DNA of 5,523 nt, from assembly GCA_023379355.1 (NCBI GenBank), contig JAMCUD010000005.1, positions 3,879 to 9,401 on the forward strand. The letters run 5' to 3'. Made by a program: the position numbers and the translations under genes. Origin of the DNA: Thermoplasmatota archaeon. GTDB lineage: Archaea; Thermoplasmatota; Thermoplasmata; Thermoplasmatales; Thermoplasmataceae. A model generated the notes under the pieces. It was not told where the DNA came from. It did no database searches and saw only the letters and a program-made list of their open reading frames with translations. This document shows, in pieces, positions 1-5,354 of this stretch (positions within the stretch are counted from its first letter, which is position 1; the number at the start of each line of letters is the position of its first letter).

Positions 1-94
1 GGGCCATGGATATTGCAGAGACATGCCTGTTGCTCAACAGCGCCCCGCCTGGAATCTTTAAGCGCATAGGATTTTTTCCGGACTCTGCTGCCAT
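1..94 (-). CDS. Possible 5' end of an unrecognised gene running off the left edge
   Basis: On the minus strand an open frame begins at an ATG ending at base 94 and stays open to base 1, about 31 codons. It starts MAAESGKNPMRLKIPGG; an internal ATG at base 67 (MRLKIPGG) is an alternative start. The frame has an upstream in-frame TGA and no SD. A TATA-like stretch on the minus strand (about 104-112) would suit the start at 67, and one at 138-149 would suit the start at 94. The fragment is too short to name a family. Other frames, including an antisense one (6-185, plus), are also open here, so coding is not proven. I prefer this frame because it points away from tmk, leaves a normal divergent promoter gap, and has an ordinary-looking composition. 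If real, it is transcribed divergently from tmk. Confidence 0.35.
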   Translation of the reverse strand, partial: MAAESGKNPMRLKIPGGALLSNRHVSAISMA

Positions 95-137
95 ATTGAG
101 AGTGCATATATGTTTTGTTGCCGCTTCCAATCATTAC

Positions 138-147
138 TTCAATATAG
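138..147 (+). promoter_or_regulatory. TATA-like box for tmk
   Basis: TTCAATATAG is centred about 25 nt upstream of the tmk ATG at 169. No SD-like sequence precedes that ATG (the bases before it are cttcctga). This spacing fits a leaderless archaeal transcript starting at or very near the start codon. The box is modest, so this is an inference from position and composition. Confidence 0.45.
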
Positions 148-168
148 ATCAAACAGTTCACTTCCTGA

Positions 169-762
169 ATGTTTGTAGCTCTTGAAGGCATTGACGGTTC
201 AGGTAAGACAACAGTATCGTCAAGGCTCAGGGAAAAGCTGGAAAGTGACGGGATCAAGGTTTTCCTTACACATGAGCCTACCTTCAGCGTGGATAGCATT
301 GCCGGTAAGCTGGTGTCGCAGAGGGATGCGGAAAGCGCCCTGAAGCTCTTCTTCATGTTCACGGAGGACAGGTACGGGCACCAGGCAGAGATATCTGAAA
401 AACTTGACCAGGGCTACCTGGTGCTGTGCGACAGATATATCTACTCATCCTTTGCCTATCAGGGATCGCTTCTTGAAGGGATTTTCGGCACTCCGGAAAA
501 AGTGGTGACATGGATGTCAGGCGTTTCAGAGATCATAAAGGTAAGGCCGGATCTCAATGTTTATCTTGACATAAGTGCAGACACAGCAATAAAAAGGATA
601 TGGAACCGACGCAACATAACAGGATTCGAGGATCTTCAGTACCTTGACAGAGTGAGATCATATTATACAGGGGTGCTGAGGAAGCACCTGGTGATTATGA
701 ACGGTGAAGACTCTATTGAGAGGATAGTGGATGCAATATACGGCCTCATCAGGCAGTGGTGA
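169..762 (+). CDS. tmk: Thymidylate kinase (dTMP kinase)
   Basis: Phosphorylates dTMP to dTDP with ATP in the cytoplasm, the step where the de novo and salvage routes to dTTP meet. The protein is 197 aa, close to the usual 195-215. Family marks in order: Walker A P-loop GIDGSGKTT at residues 7-15; the HEP motif at 35-37 (phosphate and dTMP binding region); EDRYGH at 66-71, matching the family DRxxH segment; the DRYIYSSFAYQG block at 88-99, which contacts the nucleotide; YLDI at 132-135; and an Arg-rich LID region around 143-165 (KRIWNRRN, then FEDLQYLDRV). No active-site element is missing. The start at 169 puts the P-loop at the normal distance from the N-terminus. The gene has no SD, has a TATA-like box near -25, and overlaps the 3' end of map on the opposite strand by 14 bp. 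Confidence 0.95.
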   Translation: MFVALEGIDGSGKTTVSSRLREKLESDGIKVFLTHEPTFSVDSIAGKLVSQRDAESALKLFFMFTEDRYGHQAEISEKLDQGYLVLCDRYIYSSFAYQGSLLEGIFGTPEKVVTWMSGVSEIIKVRPDLNVYLDISADTAIKRIWNRRNITGFEDLQYLDRVRSYYTGVLRKHLVIMNGEDSIERIVDAIYGLIRQW

Positions 763-1630
763 CAATTACCTCGTCTGAAAGGATCAGGAGAGTGTGCTCT
801 GCCTGTGATATGAAAGATCCCTTGTGCTCCCTGAGAACAGCGAATTCGCTCACTTCCTTTGCCTTAATCATCCTGTGCAGGTAGTCCGCGTAGTCCGGCA
901 TTATCTTTGCCACCCATCTCTCTGCGAATGGGACTGTATTGAAATTCTGGTACAGGGGCTCATCCTTCCTGACCTTTGTTCCGCTGAGTATGTATATGTG
1001 ACCGCCTGGTCCGTTGTGAATCATCCCTATGCCCGTGCTGGCAAATGGCTCAATTGCAATTGCCATATCCGCATGGAATGTCTCGCCATTTCCGTCATCA
1101 TAATTGGGTATGAATATCTCCGAGTGGAGATCGTATCTGTTGAGGCCATGCCCACCGAGGTTCCTTATTGGCTTGAATCCATGCGATGTGATTACCCTGC
1201 CTATTTCCTGCCCTATGGACCTTATCTGGGCTCCCGGCCTGACCTTCTTTATGGCTGCGTTGAGTGCCTCGCGTGTGGCATCGATGAGATCACTGTGCTG
1301 GCCGGATTCCCCAACTTCCACAGTGGCGGCATTATCAGAGAGGTAACCGTCAACCGATGCCCCAACATCTATCTTCACCACATCGCCGGTGGCAAATTTC
1401 TTTTTATCGCCCACATATGGTGAATAATGCGCAGCCTCGTTGTTTATTGAGAGGTTAACGGGAAATGACGGAACCGCCCCCTGTTCCCTGATGTAGCCTT
1501 CAATTTTTTCTGCAACGTCCAGAAGCAGGGCGCCGGGTGTTGCCAGGCTCTTCCCAAGTTCCAGCGCATCTCTGCCTATGACGCCTGCTTCAAGATATTT
1601 TTTCTTAACTTCTGGATCCAAACCAATCAC
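749..1630 (-). CDS. map: Methionine aminopeptidase, type 2 (archaeal)
   Basis: Removes the initiator methionine from new proteins; a cytosolic di-metal enzyme of the M24B 'pita-bread' fold. The 293 aa match the archaeal type 2 enzyme. All metal ligands and the substrate His are visible: H68 (AAHYSP), D88 (KIDVG), D99 (LSDNA), H161 (GGHG), H169, E194 (IEPFA) and E278 (QAEHT). The type 2 helical insert lies between H169 and E278 (around 230-262), and the protein ends in the family-typical EVIVTT. The start is GTG at 1630: an in-frame TAA lies directly before it, so no earlier start is possible. GAGGT lies only 2 nt upstream, closer than usual for an SD. A short, well-primed ORF in another frame overlaps this start (see 1605-1668). 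The 3' end overlaps tmk by 14 bp. Confidence 0.96.
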   Translation of the reverse strand: MIGLDPEVKKKYLEAGVIGRDALELGKSLATPGALLLDVAEKIEGYIREQGAVPSFPVNLSINNEAAHYSPYVGDKKKFATGDVVKIDVGASVDGYLSDNAATVEVGESGQHSDLIDATREALNAAIKKVRPGAQIRSIGQEIGRVITSHGFKPIRNLGGHGLNRYDLHSEIFIPNYDDGNGETFHADMAIAIEPFASTGIGMIHNGPGGHIYILSGTKVRKDEPLYQNFNTVPFAERWVAKIMPDYADYLHRMIKAKEVSEFAVLREHKGSFISQAEHTLLILSDEVIVTTA

Positions 1631-1668
1631 TTACCTCGTTTATTGCAAGATACATAAGTGGCCTCCTT
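1605..1668 (-). promoter_or_regulatory. Strong SD plus 16-codon ORF overlapping the map start
   Basis: On the minus strand AAGGAGG (1668-1662) is followed 6 nt later by an ATG at 1655. That ATG opens a 16-codon ORF (MYLAINEVSDWFGSRS) ending in TAA at 1607-1605. The ORF is out of frame with map and runs across its GTG start. The SD and its spacing are better than those of map itself. This could be a leader ORF that feeds ribosomes to map by coupling or re-initiation. It could also be chance, because a TATA-like element CTTATGTATC at 1649-1658, about 23 nt before the GTG, would give a leaderless map transcript that lacks this ORF. The two readings exclude each other for any one transcript. Confidence 0.3.
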
Positions 1669-2124
1669 TCCTGGCTTTCGCGTGAAACTCCACACTTCAG
1701 GGGTTGCTGACTTTATCTGCGTGGGCTTTGATTCTCAGTGCCCGAGGATACTCTGTCCTCCATGCTGAGCCACCTGACTTCACTGATGCATATGCTCATG
1801 AAGCAATATGCAAATCCCTTCTTTTTCATTTCTGTCTACCAGTGTACAAGTCAATATGTTGAGAGAAATGATAAAACTTCGCTCGCTTTTTTCTCCTATC
1901 TTGCGAAAGGAGGTTTATCGTTGGCATGTCTTAACTGACCCGTGATCTTCAGTCCGATTTAAAACCTGTCCGGGTTAATTATATATTTATGAATCCGTAA
2001 TTACCTGTATTATGGGCAAGGACTGAATGAGTCTGTACAAGTGCATGTTAAATACATAATAAATATAGATATATACTTATAATAACAAGAGAAAATTAAT
2101 TATCTTCAGCCTCATGTTTTCCAT
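1631..2124. other. Long intergenic region without a convincing gene
   Basis: These 494 bp separate map (minus) from the regulator gene (plus). They hold the map leader (above), a nested hairpin at 1734-1769 (CTCAG/CTGAG outside, GAGGA/TCCTC inside, 7-nt loop), a perfect GGAGGT at 1909-1914 on the plus strand with only a few codons after it, two tiny ATGA-overlapping minus-strand ORFs (1927-1826 and 1829-1713), and an AT-rich promoter zone from about 1976. A 66-codon plus ORF at 1738-1938 has no start signal and low-complexity composition (MLSHLTSLMHMLMKQ) and is not called. No tRNA or rRNA signature was seen. Confidence 0.6.
1976..2105 (+). promoter_or_regulatory. AT-rich promoter zone upstream of the regulator gene
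   Basis: Several TATA-like runs lie on the plus strand: TTAATTATATATTTATG (1975-1991), AATATAGATATATACTTATA (2062-2081) and AAAATTAATTATC (2092-2104). The last is centred about 26 nt before the ATG at 2125 and would give a leaderless message. The earlier ones would give leaders of roughly 20-110 nt. No SD precedes the ATG. The stacking of boxes could mean more than one start site, or binding sites for the regulator itself; the sequence does not decide. Confidence 0.45.
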
Positions 2125-2811
2125 ATGATATCTGATTCAATGAATGAAGACTCTTCTCGAGGCATTTCAATTAACGATGACGTTCTCTATCTTGAGCCTG
2201 GCATATGGGCAGTAAAACAGAAAGTTTCACTAAAAGGGACTAGCGGAATAAATCACCATGTGGATTTTTACTGTGAATCCAAAGATGGCGGGAAGATTAT
2301 CATCCTTAAGGCCGACTCGGATTATGGTTCAATTTATGAGATAATAGGAAAGGTTCAGATTCTCCGGGCAGAAAAATATTCAGACGGGATTTTTATAATG
2401 TGCACATGCGATAAATACCAGGGCAACCTCATAAATGCCTTGAAAATGATCGGTGCCATTATCATTAAGAATTTCAGGTTCGGAATCGAACTCTTCACTG
2501 CCGACTCTGGAAAGCCGCCTGTTAAGGGTTCTACCGGATGCAGAAACTCATCGGGATCAATGAGACTGAGAAGAGATCGAATGAGAATAATGCTTGATGT
2601 CATGGAACTTCTGAATGAAGAAAGCAGCAGAATCACCAACATAATCTACAAGTGCAACCTGAATTACAGAAGCGCAAATGAACTGCTTGATGAACTCATA
2701 AAGAAGAATTACGTTCAGTTGAGAAAGGACAGCGAGAATGAAAGCTTTTACACACTCACAAAAGCTGGAAACGATGCAATGCAAAGTGCCAGGAAAATGT
2801 ACTCAGCATGA
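2125..2811 (+). CDS. Winged-helix regulator with Mrr-like nuclease-fold N-terminal domain
   Basis: A 228-aa predicted cytoplasmic DNA-binding protein. Residues about 25-125 resemble the archaeal Mrr/restriction-endonuclease-like fold: GTSGINHHVDF (38-48) matches the GxSGxxHxhD signature, followed by strand KIIILKAD (57-64), a helix at 70-85, strand GIFIMC (88-93) and a helix/strand NLINALKMIGAIII (101-114). The expected (E/Q)xK catalytic pair reads ILK at 60-62, so the acidic or Gln residue is missing and the domain is probably a non-catalytic binding module. A Ser/Gly linker (about 136-147) leads to a winged helix at 148-228 (TNIIYKCNLNYRSANELLDE, LIKKNY, FYTLTKAG). This segment is very like the archaeal HTH_45 (ArnR1-type) family. 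The ATG at 2125 is the first usable start; M6 is an alternative. The stop overlaps the next gene by 4 nt. Target genes are unknown. Confidence 0.75.
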   Translation: MISDSMNEDSSRGISINDDVLYLEPGIWAVKQKVSLKGTSGINHHVDFYCESKDGGKIIILKADSDYGSIYEIIGKVQILRAEKYSDGIFIMCTCDKYQGNLINALKMIGAIIIKNFRFGIELFTADSGKPPVKGSTGCRNSSGSMRLRRDRMRIMLDVMELLNEESSRITNIIYKCNLNYRSANELLDELIKKNYVQLRKDSENESFYTLTKAGNDAMQSARKMYSA

Positions 2812-3449
2812 TAAATCCGGTAATTGCTCTGACCCCCACCATTATTTTCGTAACATGCGTATTTGTTTACATAGGGTTGAGAAAGGAGTCCAGAAAATAT
2901 ATTGCGGAACTGAAAGAACTTAACGAAGAGCAGACCAGGATAATGAACATGATATTCCTGAAAAAGATCATCAGTTTTTTCCTGGAAAGCAAAACCAGCA
3001 GGGACACTGAACAACTCCTTGATAGCATGGAAAATTTTGCTGAGAAGATAGAGGAGGGAGCCTCAAATATCGCCAGTGATGCCACCCACGAAATAGCGGA
3101 CCTGCATAGCTATCTGGATCGAATAAGTAGAAAGCAGAAAAATCTGGCCTCCCTTCAAGTCCTGACTTCAGTGATAACGAATACAGTCCTGGTCTATGGC
3201 GTGATAGTTGCCGCTATGCAGTATTCCATTCTTCTTCTGTTCATTACAGCTCCTCCCTTTGCCCCCATAAGGCAGATAAATGATATTATGATCGGTGCCA
3301 CCCTGATTTTCGGGGCAGTGATAATCTTATTCTACGTCGATATAGTGAGGCTGACTGGAAGGACCAATAACCTGGAGTATTCCGATCAAGAGCCTGTGAA
3401 GACCGCTGATAACGATCCGGGAATGAATTCCTTCAATCCTGCCCGCTAA
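2808..3449 (+). CDS. Unrecognised membrane protein with long helical segment
   Basis: A 213-aa protein of no family I can name. Residues 4-23 (VIALTPTIIFVTCVFVYIG) form a first membrane helix. Residues about 25-115 are charged and strongly helical (AELKELNEEQTRIMNMIF; later EIADLHSYLDRISRKQKNLA), possibly a coiled coil. Residues 117-148 hold one or two membrane helices, residues 159-182 a further one, and the tail of about 30 residues is hydrophilic (EYSDQEPVKTADNDP). The gene starts inside the stop of the regulator (ATGA), so the two are almost certainly co-transcribed and translationally coupled; only a weak AGGA lies 13 nt upstream. The arrangement recalls archaeal regulator and membrane-partner pairs, where a membrane protein might sense or tether the regulator. 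That role is inference. Confidence 0.7.
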   Translation: MINPVIALTPTIIFVTCVFVYIGLRKESRKYIAELKELNEEQTRIMNMIFLKKIISFFLESKTSRDTEQLLDSMENFAEKIEEGASNIASDATHEIADLHSYLDRISRKQKNLASLQVLTSVITNTVLVYGVIVAAMQYSILLLFITAPPFAPIRQINDIMIGATLIFGAVIILFYVDIVRLTGRTNNLEYSDQEPVKTADNDPGMNSFNPAR

Positions 3450-3576
3450 TTCCAAGATCATCTGTGACGAAATCTTATTTGTAGAGTTATAAAAGTTTGC
3501 ATTCCCCATATTAATTGATGAAAGGTTCATATTTATAATTCAAAATGGTTTTTAAATACTCCAGCATTTGTGAATA
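3450..3576 (+). promoter_or_regulatory. Promoter of the TasA-like gene
   Basis: TTTTTAAATA at 3549-3558 is centred about 24 nt before the ATG at 3577, the spacing expected for a leaderless archaeal gene; no SD is present. A second AT-rich run, TTCATATTTATAATTC (3526-3541), lies further upstream and could be an alternative box or a regulator site. No clear terminator follows the preceding gene, so read-through from it remains possible. Confidence 0.55.
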
Positions 3577-4233
3577 ATGCGGATCCGGATCATAATTATC
3601 TGCACTGTGATGATTCTTTCTGTAATGTCCGGATCCCTGGCATTTTCTGCTTTTTCAGGAATGGCAACAACAAATGTTTCAGCTACAGCAAATTTCTTTG
3701 GAATCAACGACGGTGTTTCAGTATGTGCTTTCTGGGCTGATAATACGGAATTGTACGTGAACAGTCACGTTTTTGAGGGTGATTCAAACTGTCTGTTCAA
3801 TGAGCTTTGCCCGCCGGTTGAGGTTATTAAGAACCACACATCCTATTCTGGTTCCATAAATGACAACCTGAACATATCAAATTTTTCACCTGGAAATGCA
3901 CTATTATTCTGTATCCAGATTTACAATCCAAACAGCCAGGTTTTATCTGTCTCGAATATATCCTTTGGGCAGTTCTCAGGTAACGGATTGAGCTTCTACA
4001 ACGCAACGAGCTGCAATAATCAGGAAGCGTGGTTTGCAGTTGTTAACAGCACTGTAAACCAGTGCCAGAATCCTGGCGGTTATTATGGTATAATATGGGA
4101 AAATGGAAACCAGGTATCCCCTGGTTGCAGCCTTACTATTGGCTTCTTCATCTTTCTATCACAGACTTCAGGAAACAGCTATCAGGAATCTTCATTCACT
4201 CTGCCACTGGTGATAACAATGACAGAACAGTGA
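3577..4233 (+). CDS. Secreted TasA/CalY (camelysin)-like protein, candidate surface-fibre or bundling-pilus subunit
   Basis: A 218-aa predicted exported protein. An MRIR start and hydrophobic stretch (5-22) lead into LAFSAFSGMATTNVSATANF (21-40), the pattern of SipW-type signal peptides (A.hFS...t.N.f.aG), with likely cleavage near A22 or A25. Two more family marks follow: NISNFSPGNAL (99-109), which I recall as NLSNLKPGDKL in Bacillus TasA, and a C-terminal NSYQESS (200-206) with final Gln, where TasA has NKYQGNS. These proteins form a jelly-roll fold and assemble into matrix fibres by donor-strand exchange; archaeal relatives make bundling pili. The mature part has 7 cysteines (50, 72, 78, 112, 146, 163, 184), 7 Asn glycosylation sequons, one Lys and no Arg. 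The length is usual for the family. Fibre formation here is inference; a non-polymerising relative is possible. Confidence 0.72.
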   Translation: MRIRIIIICTVMILSVMSGSLAFSAFSGMATTNVSATANFFGINDGVSVCAFWADNTELYVNSHVFEGDSNCLFNELCPPVEVIKNHTSYSGSINDNLNISNFSPGNALLFCIQIYNPNSQVLSVSNISFGQFSGNGLSFYNATSCNNQEAWFAVVNSTVNQCQNPGGYYGIIWENGNQVSPGCSLTIGFFIFLSQTSGNSYQESSFTLPLVITMTEQ

Positions 4234-4406
4234 CTGTAGAAAGCTGATACTTTCAAAAATTAGCACAATAACGAAATTTCCATAACGTATGAAGGTTAGA
4301 TCAATCACAAATGCCGGGAATATTGCCATTATTCTTTCTATACTTTCTGATATATACTCTGCACTGCAAAATATTTTAAGGAATATTCACTTGGTTTAAT
4401 ATCTTC
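4234..4406 (+). promoter_or_regulatory. Intergenic region with promoter for the DUF5305-like gene
   Basis: ATATTTTAAG (4371-4380) is centred about 31 nt before the ATG at 4407 and is a plausible TATA box with a leader of a few bases. An 8-bp perfect palindrome GAATATTC (4381-4388) lies just after it and could be an operator. A weak hairpin, GAAAG/CTTTC with a 6-nt loop (4239-4254), follows the upstream stop, but no T-run comes after it, so it is not a clear terminator. A 36-codon ORF at 4289-4399 is noted separately. Confidence 0.4.
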
Positions 4407-5354
4407 ATGAAGTCTATAATTAATAAGAAAAGTAAATCCACTGCTATAGGTGTGGTTGGCATAATTATTCTTGCCATTGCCCTCATTGTTCTTGTTCAGC
4501 CTAGGCCAAGAGATGTTCGTGAAGCCTATGGCTCTTATTCACTGAATGCCGGTATGAGTCTTGTTGATCAGTTACATAACAGCACACTATATGGCAACAA
4601 TACCACGCTAACAGATCCGTCTGTTATATACAATAGCATCAGCAAGGATGTGTTAATTGACGTGAATGTAAATTATTTCAATTCCCAAGGATCAAGTGAA
4701 CAGATCTATTACAGCTACAGTGTGTACGTCATATCTTCAAGTCCCTCCTGGGAGAAACTTTCATACAGCACAGATAAAGTTTTTAGCGCTACGTCTAGCT
4801 TCTCATATTCTTTTGTGATGAGAATAAACCTGACCTCCAACGTTTCCTTAGGATCTGAAATCAATGATCAGCTTGGGTTTACCTCAGGTTCGTCCTATTC
4901 AATAAACATAATTTCCCAGGCAAAGAGCGATCTTGGGTCGTCAGATTCAAATCTTACCATTGCCATTGGAGGAGCCACTGATTCTGTTTCAGGACCAGGA
5001 GATGCTCCCGTGACAGGTTCTTACTTCAAGAATGCTGTGATCCCGGGAAAGATAATTATTCCACTGAGCCGTGATACTTCCTATCCGCTGATTATAATTG
5101 CTGCCATACTTCTGGGTTATTCAGCCTTTTTGGTTATGCCTTCCAAACCTGATCCTGTCCAAAGGTTCAGAAGAGATAACAGAGAGAACCTCATAGAACT
5201 GGGTGTAGGTCCACCAGATGGATCCATTCCTGTAAGAAGTACTGATGACCTATTTAGGATGGCGACCTTTGTGGAAAGGCCTGTGTTTATCTTTGAAGAC
5301 ATAGTATTTATTGAGATTGATGGAAAAACATATTATGCGGAGATTAAAAAATGA
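4407..5354 (+). CDS. DUF5305-like membrane protein
   Basis: A 315-aa protein with an N-terminal membrane helix (about 12-30, AIGVVGIIILAIALIVLV), an outside domain (31-225), a second membrane helix (about 226-245, YPLIIIAAILLGYSAFLVM) and a cytoplasmic tail (246-315). The outside domain begins with YGSYSLNAGM, is rich in Ser, Tyr and Asn, has six Asn sequons (58, 64, 65, 141, 145, 182) and contains no Cys. The tail carries the segment I associate with archaeal DUF5305 proteins: a LIELGVGPPDG stretch, then RSTDDLFRMA, RPVFIFED and a final DGKTYYAEI. In haloarchaea such genes often sit beside S26 signal peptidases and SipW-type secreted proteins, which agrees with the TasA-like gene upstream. 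The function is unknown; anchoring, export or assembly of the surface protein is inference. The stop overlaps the next ORF (ATGA). Confidence 0.68.
   Translation: MKSIINKKSKSTAIGVVGIIILAIALIVLVQPRPRDVREAYGSYSLNAGMSLVDQLHNSTLYGNNTTLTDPSVIYNSISKDVLIDVNVNYFNSQGSSEQIYYSYSVYVISSSPSWEKLSYSTDKVFSATSSFSYSFVMRINLTSNVSLGSEINDQLGFTSGSSYSINIISQAKSDLGSSDSNLTIAIGGATDSVSGPGDAPVTGSYFKNAVIPGKIIIPLSRDTSYPLIIIAAILLGYSAFLVMPSKPDPVQRFRRDNRENLIELGVGPPDGSIPVRSTDDLFRMATFVERPVFIFEDIVFIEIDGKTYYAEIKK

Noticed and set aside
6..185. 59-codon plus-strand ORF before tmk (MDIAETCLLLNSAP...)
   Set aside because: It runs 17 nt into tmk, has no start signal, and lies opposite the more plausible minus-strand frame at 1-94. It would also cover the tmk promoter.
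824..1423. 199-codon plus-strand ORF antisense to map
   Set aside because: It lies wholly opposite a complete map gene with every catalytic residue in place. Its translation has no recognisable domain and no start signal; it is a shadow of the map codon pattern.
1738..1938. 66-codon plus-strand ORF in the intergenic region
   Set aside because: No SD or TATA box at proper spacing, a low-complexity Met/Leu/His start, and no recognisable motif. It also runs through the hairpin and the SD motif.
2355..3085. Several minus-strand ORFs of 72-95 codons opposite the regulator and membrane protein genes
   Set aside because: They are antisense to two coupled genes with coherent domains and show no start signals or family motifs.
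4062..4247. 61-codon plus-strand ORF inside the TasA-like gene
   Set aside because: It is an out-of-frame shadow of the 3' end of a gene whose own C-terminal motif (NSYQESS) is clear.
4239..4254. GAAAG/CTTTC hairpin as terminator of the TasA-like gene
   Set aside because: It has a five-pair, mostly A-T stem, and A-rich rather than T-rich sequence follows on the plus strand, so it does not resemble an archaeal terminator.
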